A stretch of DNA of 64,000 nucleotides, taken from assembly GCF_021462225.1 (NCBI RefSeq), contig NC_061804.1, forward strand, positions 8,855,740-8,919,739, in the 5' to 3' direction. A program made the position numbers and the translations under genes. The DNA comes from Girardinichthys multiradiatus (Eukaryota; Chordata; Actinopteri; Cyprinodontiformes; Goodeidae). Positions 21,720 to 32,770 of the stretch are shown in pieces (within the stretch, counting starts at the first letter, position 1; each line of letters opens with the position of its first letter). The notes beneath the pieces are model-generated. The model was given only the letters and a program-made list of their open reading frames with translations. It was not told the DNA's origin and did not search any database.

Positions 21720-22519
21720 AAAAATTGCCTTTTTCCTCGCCGCTATTTAATAAATGATAAATGTGTACAATCATGACTAATAGGTGTCCTGCCTCCCACC
21801 TGAGCTGTGGATGTCTGATACTCCTCTAAAGTCACCATGGACCTGTTTGTCTAGATGCACCTCCAGGACCTGTTAGGTCCGCAGTTGGTCCATCCTCTCT
21901 CCATGTTAAGATAAGATTGAACAGAGCTCTGTGAGATGTTCAAAGCTTGGATATTGTTAGAACCTAACGCTGCTTTAAACGTCTCCGCAACCTTCTCCCT
22001 GACCTGTCTGCTGTGCTCATTGGTCTTCATGATGCTGGTTCTCCACTAATGTTCTCTACGAGACCTGTGAGGCCTTCATAGGACATTATCTGCATTAATA
22101 CTCAGGTTAAATTGCAAAATGCTGGAATCTGTTTACTACTTACGTGACGTTTGAGGACAGTTGGTTGCAATAGATTTTTGAAAGGGTATCGGAGTGAAGG
22201 GAACTAAGCAGAAATGCACTCAACCTTTCATATTTTTATTTGTTACAAACAGTTGAAAATATTGTGTCATTTTCTTCCACTCAACAGGTATACACTGGGA
22301 ACTTGACAAAATGTTTAAAAGTGTAAGGAGTATGGATACTATTGGGAGGCAATGTATCTATGATTTCTTATTCATGCATGGTTGTGTAAGTTCAACTTTT
22401 CCGTGATTAAAGGAACATGAGAACCTCCATTAGTGCCTTCTCTTCGGTTGATCCAAACCAACCAAGCAGAGAACACTCCAGAGAGGCCGTGTCTGCTGGC
22501 CATGCAGGCTTTTCTTTAG

Positions 22520-23189
<670 letters not shown>

Positions 23190-24673
23190 CAGGTCCTTCT
23201 CAAAATATTAGCATATTGTGATAAAGTTCATTATTTTCCATAATGTCATGATGAAAATTTAACATTCATATATTTTAGATTCATTGCACACTAACTGAAA
23301 TATTTCAGGTCTTTTATTGTCTTAATACGGATGATTTTGGCATACAGCTCATGAAAACCCAAAATTCCTATCTCACAAAATTAGCATATCATTAAAAGGG
23401 TCTCTAAACGAGCTATGAACCTAATCATCTGAATCAACGAGTTAACTCTAAACACCTGCAAAAGATTCCTGAGGCCTTTAAAACTCCCAGCCTGGTTCAT
23501 CACTCAAAACCCCAATCATGGGTAAGACTGCCGACCTGACTGCTGTCCAGAAGGCCACTATTGACACCCTCAAGCAAGAGGGTAAGACACAGAAAGAAAT
23601 TTCTGAATGAATAGGCTGTTTCCAGAGTGCTGTATCAAGGCACCTCAGTGGGAAGTCTGTGGGAAGGAAAAAGTGTGGCAGAAAACGCTGCACAACGAGA
23701 AGAGGTGACCGGACCCTGAGGAAGATTGTGGAGAAGGGCCGATTCCAGACCTTGGGGGACCTGCGGAAGCAGTGGACTGAGTCTGGAGTAGAAACATCCA
23801 GAGCCATCGTGCACAGGCGTGTGCAGGAAATGGGCTACAGGTGCCGCATTCCCCAGGTCAAGCCACTTTTGAACCAGAAACAGCGGCAGAAGCGCCTGAC
23901 CTGGGCTACAGAGAAGCAGCACTGGACTGTTGCTCAGTGGTCCAAAGTACTTTTTTCGGATGAAAGCAAATTCTGCATGTCATTCGGAAATCAAGGTGCC
24001 AGAGTCTGGAGGAAGACTGGGGAGAAGGAAATGCCAAAATGCCAGAAGTCCAGTGTCAAGTACCCACAGTCAGTGATGGTCTGGGGTGCCGTGTCAGCTG
24101 CTGGTGTTGGTCCATTTACCAGTGCCAAAACCACTGGTAAATGGTTTACTGACCATGGTATCACTGTGCTCAATTGGCCTGCCAACTCTCCTGACCTGAA
24201 CCCCATAGAGAATCTGTGGGATATTGTGAAGAGAACGTTGAGAGACTCAAGACCCAACACTCTGGATGAGCTAAAGGCCGCTATCGAAGCATCCTGGGCC
24301 TCCATAAGACCTCAGCAGTGCCACAGGCTGATTGCCTCCATGCCACGCCGCATTGAAGCAGTCATTTCTGCAAAAGGATTCCCGACCAAGTATTGAGTGG
24401 ATAACTGTTCATGATTATTTGAAGGTTGACGTTTTTTGTATTAAAAACACTTTTCTTTTATTGGTCGGATGAAATATGCAAATTTTGTGAGATAGGAATT
24501 TTGGGTTTTCATGAGCTGTATGCCAAAATTATCTGTATTAAGACAATAAAAGACCTGAAATATTTCAGTTAGTGTGCAATGAATCTAAAATATATGAATG
24601 TTAAATTTTCATCATTACATTATAGAAAATAATAAACTTTATCACAATATGCTAATTTTTTGAGAAGGACCTG
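23190..24673 (+). mobile_element. Tc1-like transposon with ~195-bp inverted terminal repeats
   Basis: 1,484 bp between TA dinucleotides at 23,188-23,189 and 24,674-24,675. The ends start CAGGTCCTTCTCAAAATATT (left) and its inverse (right). The terminal repeats match for nearly 200 bp, including the inner motif 'aaaacccaaaattcctatctcacaaaatt'. One transposase frame lies between them. The good terminal match suggests a comparatively recent insertion, next to the doc2b-like exon. Confidence 0.95.
23518..24396 (+). pseudogene. Tc1 transposase with one stop and an internal deletion
   Basis: The frame starts at ATG 23,518 (MGKTADLTAVQKATIDTLKQ) and meets TGA at 23,608-23,610 in place of an expected CGA arginine codon in the helix-turn-helix (KEISE-stop-IGCFQSAVSRHL). 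It then stays open to TAA... at 24,396, the last part being the 245-codon ORF from 23,659. The first catalytic Asp is present (FSDESKFCM) and the Glu motif is intact (NSPDLNPIENLW). However, after AAGVGPF the sequence jumps to AKTTGKWFTDHG, so the segment with the second catalytic Asp is missing. It is therefore catalytically dead although otherwise well preserved; the terminal repeats might still be moved by an enzyme supplied from elsewhere. Confidence 0.9.
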
Positions 24674-24675
24674 TA

Positions 24676-24915
24676 TACCGGATGCCTCCTGGACGCCTTC
24701 CTCGGGAGGTGTTCCAGGCACGTCCCACCGGGAGGAGGCCCAGGGGACGGCCCAGGACACGCTGGAAGGACTATGTCTCTCGGCTGGCCTGGGAACGCCT
24801 TGGGCTCCCCCTGGAGGAGCTGGAGGAGGTGTCTGGAGAGAGGGACGTCTGGGCGTCTCTGCTGAGTCTGCTGCCCTCGCGACCCGGTCCTTGATAAGCA
24901 GAAGACAACGAACGA
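24676..24915 (+). pseudogene. Rex3 (RTE-clade LINE) C-terminal fragment
   Basis: The ORF 24,682-24,894 reads MPPGRLPREVFQARPTGRRP, then RGRPRTRWKDYVSRLAWERL and ends in a RPGP stop region. This is the extreme C terminus of the reverse-transcriptase protein of the fish Rex3/RTE family. The fragment begins exactly at the TA flanking the Tc1 element. Its downstream tail (GATAAGCAGAAGACAACGAA) is the family's 3' end. Only the last ~70 residues remain. Confidence 0.8.
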
Positions 24916-26065
24916 ACAACATAGCCTCTACGATCATTCGAGCACTCAAACCCTTCCACCACATTAAGGTGGCGGTTCAAGGATGGGTTTTATCGGACTA
25001 CTTGTGACTTAAATAGATTTAAATTAATACTTACGGATTGTCATAAGTATGAACCAGCAGACTGCTAGCGCTCGGCTATGTTCTCCATAACAATTATATG
25101 TTACAGACAAGATTATTATATCTATAATAATCAATAATATTTAAGCAGCAGCATTGTAGTAATTCTTGCTGTTTTTGTTTTAAAAGAATCTACAGTACCT
25201 CAGGTTATATGTTTTTCTTTTTAAATGTTTGTTCACCTCATGCCTTCACACGCCTTTTCCACAATTAATGCCTTGTTAAACTTTTGTCTAAAACATCATT
25301 GTAACAATCTGTTTCTCCATCCATCCATCCATCCATCCATCCATCCATCCATCCATCCATTTTCTTCAGAAATCCCAGTAGCAGTGCAGTAAAGGGTAAA
25401 CTGTGTCAAAGAAAACAGCATAAAATCTTTTCAGAAGAACCTTGAGCCTGGCACTGCTTCAGTCAAGCTTAGGTTGTTCTTCTGTATCATGGTGTACTAA
25501 TGTTGATGCTATCGCCACCTACTGTCACAGCTTAGACATTACATTGTTTTTGATTAAAGTGCCTGTGACACTCTTTTTCCACTAATGCAGAAACTGAAAG
25601 AAAACATCTTAATATTAAATTGGGCAGTAATTGACATGATATTAGGATTAAAGACCTGATAAAAGACAATTGTGACACAAAATAGCCATATTTCTTTGTA
25701 AACATTTTGCAAGTGCAAAGTCGCCCCGGAAATGACGTCAAAACTACATTTAGATATCGGTAAATATTGTTAACTATTTTATTATTCATAATAATCCTAA
25801 ATTATTATTATTATCAAAACAAGATGAATTACAGGTGCCTACAATATATTTAAATAAACGTTTTTCTAAACATTCTAATATTGCTCCATGCTGCTCCCTT
25901 CGTCTCCGGTTGTTTCACTCAGTGCCGTATTTACTGTAACCCTGGATTTACACTGTATCTGCTCCGGTCCATTCCAGTCCGCTGCTAAGCCCAGAGGAGC
26001 TCCTAGAACCATACGCAGATTGAGCAATAAAAGCCAGTGATAAATGCGGTAGCAAGTCCAAACAA
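24916..26065. other. No gene recognised; contains a microsatellite
   Basis: AT-rich sequence. The minus-strand ORF 25,532-25,789 has no domain. A TCCA microsatellite lies at 25,317-25,361. Confidence 0.4.
25317..25361. repeat. (TCCA)n microsatellite
   Basis: About eleven uninterrupted ATCC/TCCA units. Such runs usually mark the 3' end of a minus-strand SINE or LINE in fish, but no body is recognisable next to it. Confidence 0.9.
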
Positions 26066-26124
26066 CTCAATTCAATTCAAAAATACTTTATTAATCCCAA
26101 AAGGAAATTAAATATTGTAGCTCA

Positions 26125-27601
26125 TTATGTTGTAGATGCTGATGGCTCTGGGCAGGAAGGATCTCCTGTAGCGCTCCGTCTTACAGCAGATCTGAAGAAG
26201 CCGCTGACTGAAGACACTCTGTTGTTGTAGGACAGTCTCATGAAGAGGATGCTCAGGGTTCTCCTTAATTTGTTCTTTATTTTATGAAGAATCCTTCTTT
26301 GAACAATGATCTCCAGAGGTTCCAGAGGAGTCCCCAGAACAGAGCCAGCCTTCTTTATCAGCCTGTTGAGCTTTTTTAAGTCCCTGGCTCTGATGCTGCT
26401 TTCCCAGCAGATGATGGCAGAAGAGATCACACTCTCCACAACAGACTTATAGAAGATCTGCAGCATCTTGCTGCAAACACTAACGGAACTAAGCTTCCTC
26501 AAGAAGTACAGTCTGCTCTGTCCCTTCTTGTAGATGGCTTCACAGTTGCATCTCCACTCCAGTCTGTTGCCCAGGTGAACACCGAGGTATTTATACTCCT
26601 CCACCACCTCCACTTCTTCTCCCATGATGGAAATCGTTTTTGACTTATTCGTGTTTCTCTTAAAATCTACAATCATCTCCTTTGTTTTATTTACGTTCAA
26701 GATGAGATGATTGTTTCCACAACATGCCACAAAGCGGTCCATCACCTTCCTGTACTCATCTTCTTGTCCATCTCTGATCCACCCCACGACTGCAGAATAA
26801 TCCGAGATTTTCTGCAGATGACAGGAGTCTGTCTTGTACTGGAAGTCTGAGGTGTACATAGTGAAAAGTAAAAGTGAGAGTACAGTCCCCTGTGGTGCTG
26901 ACTACCTGGTTAGACTCATAACCCTTCAGTCTCACAAACTGTGGTCTGTTTGTCAGGTAGTCCTTGATCCAGGAGATTGTTGAGGCCTCCACCTGAGTCT
27001 TCTAGAGTTTCTGACAAAGCAAATCAGGTTGGATTGTGTTAAATGTTCTGGAGAAATCAAAGAACATGATCCTCACACTGCTGCTGGCTTTGTCCAGATG
27101 ACAGTGGGTTTGTTGAAGCAGGTATATGATGGCATCTTCAACTCCAACTCTACAGCGATAAGCAAACTGAAAGGGGTCCTGATAGTTTACTGTTTGCTTA
27201 CTCAGGTGGGCCAACAGGAGTCTCTCTAGGACCTTCATGATGTGAGATGTCAGGGCAACAGGTCTATAGTCATTGAGGACTGATGGGTGAGTTTTCTTTG
27301 GTACTGGAACAAGACAGGAGGTCTTCTACAACACTGGAACCTTCTTCTGGGCCAGGCTAAGATTGAAGAGGTGCTGCAGAATTCCACAGAGCTGCTCTGC
27401 ACAGGCCTTCAGGACTCTAGGGCTGACATGATCTGGACCTGCATTCGTATTCCGATTCAGTCTCTCCAGTTGCATCTTCACTTGACTTCTTGAGACACAC
27501 AGGTGGAAGGGGGAAGCAAAGGAAGCATCAGCATGTTCTGATATGGTTGAAGGCAAACATGTAGAAGCAGAAGGGTTCATGGCTGAGGTGGAAGCAGCCA
27601 T
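26125..27601 (-). pseudogene. Rex1-like reverse transcriptase, catalytic Asp mutated
   Basis: The RT fold begins with LNRNTNAGPDHVSPRVLKAC. It is broken by a TAG near 27,326 where TGG is expected, continues through VPVPKKTHPSVLNDYRPVAL and FDFSRTFNTIQPDLL, meets a stop at 27,002, then ISWIKDYLTNRPQFVRLKGY. A frameshift near 26,900 leads to MYTSDFQYKTDSCHLQ. The catalytic 'SDD' box reads ISDYSAVVG, so the second aspartate of the active-site pair is tyrosine. The thumb and C terminus follow (KTKEMIVDFKR, YKYLGVHL, SRLYFLRKLSS). At least two stops, a frameshift and the active-site change make this copy dead. Confidence 0.85.
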
Positions 27602-28188
27602 AGACCCTTGATATTTGAGTTGTTACTGGACAGCTGTGGGTCCTCTGGGTCAAAGGAGGGTGGGATGTCTGTTTGGCTGTGAGCAGGAGAGGAGGATGCC
27701 AAGCTTGTTTCTGAACTGAACCTATTGAAGAATGCGTTCAATTCATTGGCTGTGTCCAGACCTCCATCGGTATGATCCTCCTTCTGCTTGAAGCCTGTGA
27801 TCTTCTTCATCCCTGACCCCACATCTCTGATATTGGTTTCCTGGAGCTTGCTCTCCAGCGTCCTCTCGTACACCTCCTCGCTGTCTCTTATCTTGACTTT
27901 AAGTGGCTTTTGTATTCCCCTCAATAATTCTCTGTCTCCCTCTCTGAAGGCTCTCTTTTTCTTGTTAAGCAGGTCCTTCAGGTCACTGGTGATCCAGGGT
28001 TTGTTATTGGGGAAGCATCTCACGGTTCTGGTGGGGTTGATGTTATCCACACAGAGGTGTATATAGTCGGTTACACACTCAGTCATGGCATTGATGTCCT
28101 CTCCATGTGGCTGGCACAGTGCGTCCCAGTCTGTAGCCTCAAAGTAACCTTGCAGAGCTTCTTCAGCTTCCCGTGACCATTTTCTCAC
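27577..28188 (-). pseudogene. Rex1-like linker between endonuclease and RT
   Basis: 203 open codons, starting RKWSREAEEALQGYFEATDW and including NNKPWITSDLKDLLNKKKRA and a coiled, charged segment. This is the standard region joining nuclease and polymerase in CR1/L2-type LINEs. It is shifted one frame relative to the endonuclease part (break near 28,190-28,200) and again relative to the RT part (near 27,600). Confidence 0.75.
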
Positions 28189-28199
28189 AGTCCTCTTTA

Positions 28200-29004
28200 T
28201 TACAGGTTGCCTCTGAACAAGGGGCTTAGATTTCGAGCAGAGAAAACAAGATTGTGATCTGATTTGCCTAGAGGAGGTCTTGCTGTAGAGATGTATGAGT
28301 CCTTGACATTTGCATAAAACAAATCCAACGTTTTGCTCTCTCTGGTAGAGCAGATGACAAACTGGTGAAATGTTGGAAGTGTAGCAGAGAGTGAGGCATG
28401 GTTAAAATCACCAGAAATTGCCACAAAAGCATTGGGGTTTTGTGTCTGTAGCTAAGCAACAACTGAACTGATGGCATCACATGCAGTGTCGGCAACAGCG
28501 GAAGGTGGAATGTAAACTGTTGCCAAAATAACACTGGTGAACTCTCTGGGTAAATAATATGGACGAAACAGTTTAATATCTGGATTGCAGAGACGACACT
28601 TCACAGTAACATGTCCTGGATAACACCATCGGTTGTTCACAAGTACTGCCAGTCCACCTCGTTTACATTTGCCACTCCTCTTTAAATCTCTGTCTGCTCG
28701 TATGGTTAAAAAGCCCGGCAGAGAGACGCTGGAGTCTGGGATATGATCCTGCAGCCATGTCTCAGTAAAACACATCCAACTTGTTTCCCAACGATCTCGT
28801 ATTGCCCATCATAATCGACGGAAGAGATGTTTTGAACTTCCTCCTTCTCTCTCTTCTCTTTGCTCCTGCTCTGCATCCACGGCGTCTCCTTTTCAACTCA
28901 TCAGGGATTTGGGGTTGTAGTTGAAGTATTATTTGAGCTTTTGAGACATTAATCAGCTGCTCCCGGTTGTGAGAAACAACCCCATTGCCATGGCGATGCA
29001 TCAT
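28200..29004 (-). pseudogene. Rex1-like endonuclease region
   Basis: AP-endonuclease-type domain of the LINE protein. The first part reads LPSIMMGNTRSLGNKLDVFY and continues, after a frame change near 28,770, into CFTETWLQDHIPDSSVSLPG. After a TAG at 28,452 (where CAG would give Gln) it resumes as VAISGDFNHASL and ends with SDHNLVF. The TETW, GDFNH and SDH motifs correspond to metal-binding and catalytic segments of the EEP nuclease fold. The enzyme would nick target DNA to prime reverse transcription. Confidence 0.8.
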
Positions 29005-29180
29005 AACAAATGTTCAAAAGTAGAGAAATATTAGGGAAAATCCTCCAGGCTGCACAGCACCCGACACCGGAGAGGACAGTCGTCCAAAAAAAAATCAACT
29101 GTATCCACCACAAGAGTTCCCAAAAAAGAACAAATCAGAATCAAAAGTAACAGAGCTACTGCCACCTTGAGCGGCGCAAT

Positions 29181-30904
29181 TCTAGAAAGTTCTGTGGAAT
29201 TTCAATTCCATTTCAATTCATTTTTTATTCCAATTTAGTTCTGTGGAAGTTAAACTGCTTCAGTTTTCGTTTTATACATCCAGATATTTTCATGTGTTTT
29301 GTTCTACAATGAGTGAGTTCACTGAGTGCTGAGAAGCTATATATAGTTGATTAATTTGGTGCATTTAATGTTTAATTGCTCCGTTTATAATACCTTAGTT
29401 AACCCAGTAACTGATCTAATTGAACTAATCTTAAGAACTGCTAATATATACATGTGTATACATAAATATGTGTGTTTATTTATTAATATAGCGAGATCTT
29501 GTCCATCTTTAGTGAAATATTTTGGAAATCTGGATGTTGCTGTGGTTCTGTTTCCTGGTGGTGCGAAATGATTCATGCATATTGAATCGGGCCGTGCTCC
29601 AGCATCCAGCAACAATAGACTCTGGTCAAATTAGATGGCCGTCTGCACGCCGCAGCACTGGTGCTCTGCCATCTGATGAAAGCTGACTTTCTTCTCCTGA
29701 CTCTGCTGCTACTCTCTAGGATTGTGACTGAAATATATCTAAAGAAACATCAGATTCTCTGCTGGTGTCTGTGTTGTTAGCCATTGTAGCAGCAGTCAGT
29801 TTACATGCCGGGGTTCCCCTTCTATGACATAAAAGAGCACAAAGGAGTAATCTGGAAGTGCCTTTTCAGTGAAATTTATGACCATATATCTCAACAACGG
29901 TTCATATTGACGACATGAATATACTTTTTGGAATATTTTATTAATGTTTTCTTTCCATAAATTTAATTGGATTTGTTGTAAAAATTCGATGTCACAGGCA
30001 CTGTATGGTTCCAGGGAACACTTAAAAGCTGATTATGTGATGAATCAGCTCACCGGACAGGTTCAGTAACAATCTTTCTATAATATACAAGAGTAAAACA
30101 GCGTATTTTGTTTTTCTGTGATGGAGTGATGTTTCCAATGGCTGCCACTGCCGTCAGCAGCTCTAACTCTTTCTGTCTGCATGAATAGCTGGTTTGGAGG
30201 AAACTGGGCTTCAGAGGAGCCGTTCTTGGCAGCGCTGTTGGACAGCAGAGTGGGCAGAAGGCCACATTGATTTATGGTTGTTATTTTCTATACTGCTCTG
30301 CAGCTAGACTTCAGCTGGTGCCTCGCCAAGCCCTGAAAACGAATTTGCTCTTTCATATACTTTGTTATGTAGCCATTCCCACTGTGTAATTAGTTTGCAA
30401 AACCCATTATTGGTCTTTCTAACCGTTGATTTCTTTCGCTGCCAAACCTGCTGTTGCTTCAATAAAACCAATAACTAAATAAAACTCAGTTAAGCATTTA
30501 TTGAATTATGAGATACTAACGAATTCTCAGAAATTGTAGGTTTGGATCAGGAAACATTCCTCTAAATTCACTGAACTGATATTGGCGATTAAGGTGCCTT
30601 TACGTTAAGTCTGAAAGCATTTTGTTATAATGTATGAGTAATTACTTTTATGAACAGTGCTTACAGTTCATTGTGGGAATTATTGTCTCATCAGTTTTAG
30701 GATTTTATTGATTTATTTAAACTATTGTTTTTTTCAGGCTGAAACCCTCTTAAAACAAACAAGTTCAGTGATTAAAAAAAAACCAAATTTGGTGTTTGTT
30801 TGAATTTATTGTGGATTTTCTGTAATTCCTACAGGGTTAATAACATACATACCGGCTCAAATACATGCAGTTAAATCCAAAGTTTTTCATACCCTTGGCA
30901 GATT
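29181..30904. other. No gene recognised
   Basis: AT-rich. A GC-richer, non-repetitive patch at about 30,120-30,270 contains a 71-codon minus-strand ORF without a domain. It is not callable as an exon. Confidence 0.4.
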
Positions 30905-31341
30905 TAGTTGTGTGTGTGTTTTGGGGAAATGTTTGTATTTGGATTAGTTCGGTTTGTCTATTACTGTCGATCAGGGTGTTCTGTTCTGTGTATTTTGGTT
31001 TCTTATCATATTTTAGTTTTTATCCTTTTTCCTTTGGTTAGTAGATCTGTTTGTGTTTTAATTTGTTTCCTTAGTTTTGCTTTCCAATCAGCTGCCATAG
31101 GTTCGGGTGATTGTACGCCACTGGTTTTCATGTCACTGGTCAGACCACCATAGTATTTTAGCTCTATGGTTTCCTTGTTCATTACTGGATTGTTCTGTTG
31201 GTCTCGCCTTGGTTCCCTGTTCTCATGTTTCTTGTGTCAAGTCTGTATGTTCCTTGTTTTATTCACTATTAAATATTCTTACCACCATGTGCCTGCCAAT
31301 GTCCTGTCTGAATTTGGGTCCTCCTGATCAACAATACATGA
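30905..31341 (+). repeat. LTR-like unit, boundaries unclear
   Basis: Its 3' part resembles the other LTR-like units of the window: an ATTAAATA signal near 31,268, then 'gcctgccaatgtcctgtctgaatttgggtcctcctg' and a terminal CATGATA. Compare the GGTCC...CATGACA ends at 37,650 and 48,830 (inverse). The left boundary and a target duplication were not found. Confidence 0.4.
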
Positions 31342-32445
31342 TATACATCATCTTCATTCAACTGAGGAGTTTGTTTAGAAAATGTGAAAGGTATCTCTCA
31401 AAAAATAAGAAAATAATGTAAAGGATTAGCAATTGAAGAAAATAAATAAAACTAAAAACTAAAACTGTGGCTAATTTTGTGTCACTACGTCAGCTTTCTA
31501 AAGGTTTTGGGGTTTGTAACTTCATCAACAAATGTGTTTTCTTTGTCTCCAAGACTCCATTGGAGCTGTAGTAAGTGTTGAATTTAATTTAGTGAAGAAA
31601 AAGTAAAACTACAATTATTGAAAAACATTTTTCCAAATGGTGATTGCATGAAAATAATACTGATAATTTCCGGAAGAAATCTCGATGTCTGAAAGGGGTT
31701 TTATTCTGCTTCGGGATCCAGCAAATAAAAGCCTTCCTCATATTATATGAGGCTAAAACCTTTCAGTGACATTGCCAACTATAAACTGTGAATTTCCTTT
31801 ACTCCCTTAACTCTCACTTTTTAAGCTTCTCCGCTTTGTAGGACGTAAAGTGGAGAAATGATTTATTCACAGCTGAAGAGAAAAGGGAACAATATCCCCA
31901 GCATGTCTTAGGGATGTTTAGTGCTGTTTTTCACACATGTACAGTCTTTCTTTATTAAACTTTCTAGAGCTACTAAAAAAACGCACTGAGTGTTTCTTCA
32001 GTGCAATGGGGTAGCTTTTACATGAAAAGGCAGAAATCTAATTTGTGACTGTAATTTTAGAGTTTTGATCTGTATAGAAAGTATAAAACAAGCAGAAAAT
32101 GAAGCACAAACACTTTTTTGGAAGAGTAGTCAAGTGTTTTTCTTTGATTCTGAGTGGAAGAAAACATTAGCTTCTACTTTTTTATTAAACTTCTTTTTAC
32201 TGCAAAAATATTGTATTTAATTCATCACAGAGTCCTTGAACTAATCGGTTAAGTTACACAGTCTACAAGGAAAGAAAATTGTACAAAAATGATTTCTAAG
32301 TAGAAGAGAAGGATAGTATAGTTAAGTAAAGATGTACCCCAGCCAGGTTTTTCACTACAAAAGGAATGAAATTTGAAGACATATCTAAGTTTTGATGAGT
32401 TTGGATGAAGTATGTTAAAAAAATTAGTTTATTATTATTATTTAT
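31342..32445. other. No gene recognised
   Basis: AT-rich intronic or intergenic sequence. Confidence 0.4.
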
Positions 32446-32770
32446 TTTTTTACCGTGTCCTGTCCGGCAGAGTATCGCTCAGAATTGTTGAGTTCCAAGA
32501 AATTGCCCAACAGATTTACTTTCACAAGCGGAGCATCACAGCTAATGCTTTAAGGCTCTGCTTGATATTTATAAAAGAAACTCTATTATAAACGTCTTTG
32601 GGAATATTTCAATTGTTACGGACACAGAGACTGGAATGAAAAGGAAAAAAGAAGCTCGAAAAAGAGAGAGATGGGGCAAAAGGGAGAAAAGGAGGAAAGA
32701 GTGGAGGAGAGAAAGAAGGGTGAAGAGAGTACAAGACCACACCCTGCTTGCTTATACACCTGCAGCTGTT
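32446..32770 (+). repeat. Unclassified repeat module, copy 2
   Basis: Starts ACCGTGTCCTGTCCGGCAGA, continues CAACAGATTTACTTTCACAA and TTGATATTTATAAAAGAAAC, and ends in a G/A-rich tract (GGGAGAAAAGGAGGAAAGAG). The same order occurs in inverted orientation at 10,913-11,250. Here it is followed by the T-poor region, which may belong to the same element. Confidence 0.65.

Larger units (their letters stand above)
20950..22354 (-). mobile_element. Decayed Tc1-like transposon with SINE inserted
   Basis: The minus strand carries transposase relics: IPTVKHGVGSIMLWDAFLQQ near 21,280-21,340 (the conserved segment before the second catalytic Asp) and, after the SINE, sequence complementary to the DNA-binding half near 21,780-22,040. 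The right end 'gagtatggatactattgggaggcaatg' followed by TA at 22,355-22,356 is a decayed terminal repeat. The left end is lost. Multiple frameshifts and a SINE at 21,525-21,719 make it inactive. Confidence 0.7.
26066..29180 (-). mobile_element. Rex1-like LINE (CR1/L2 group), nearly full length, inactive
   Basis: About 3.1 kb read from 29,180 down to 26,066. It contains an endonuclease region, a linker and reverse transcriptase, and ends with TTTTGGGATTAATAAAGTAT followed by a TTGAATTGAATTGA tail, a typical 3' end for this group. Diagnostic RT segments are DFSRTFNTIQPDLLCQKL (cf. the Rex1 FSSAFNT motif) and QSRLYFLRKL. The 5' end near 29,180 begins GCGCCGCTCAAGGTGGCAGT on the minus strand. Several stops and frameshifts interrupt it (see parts). 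Confidence 0.85.

Noticed and set aside
25317..25361. CRISPR-like or other spaced repeat array
   Set aside because: It is an uninterrupted tetranucleotide microsatellite without spacers, in a vertebrate-type sequence.
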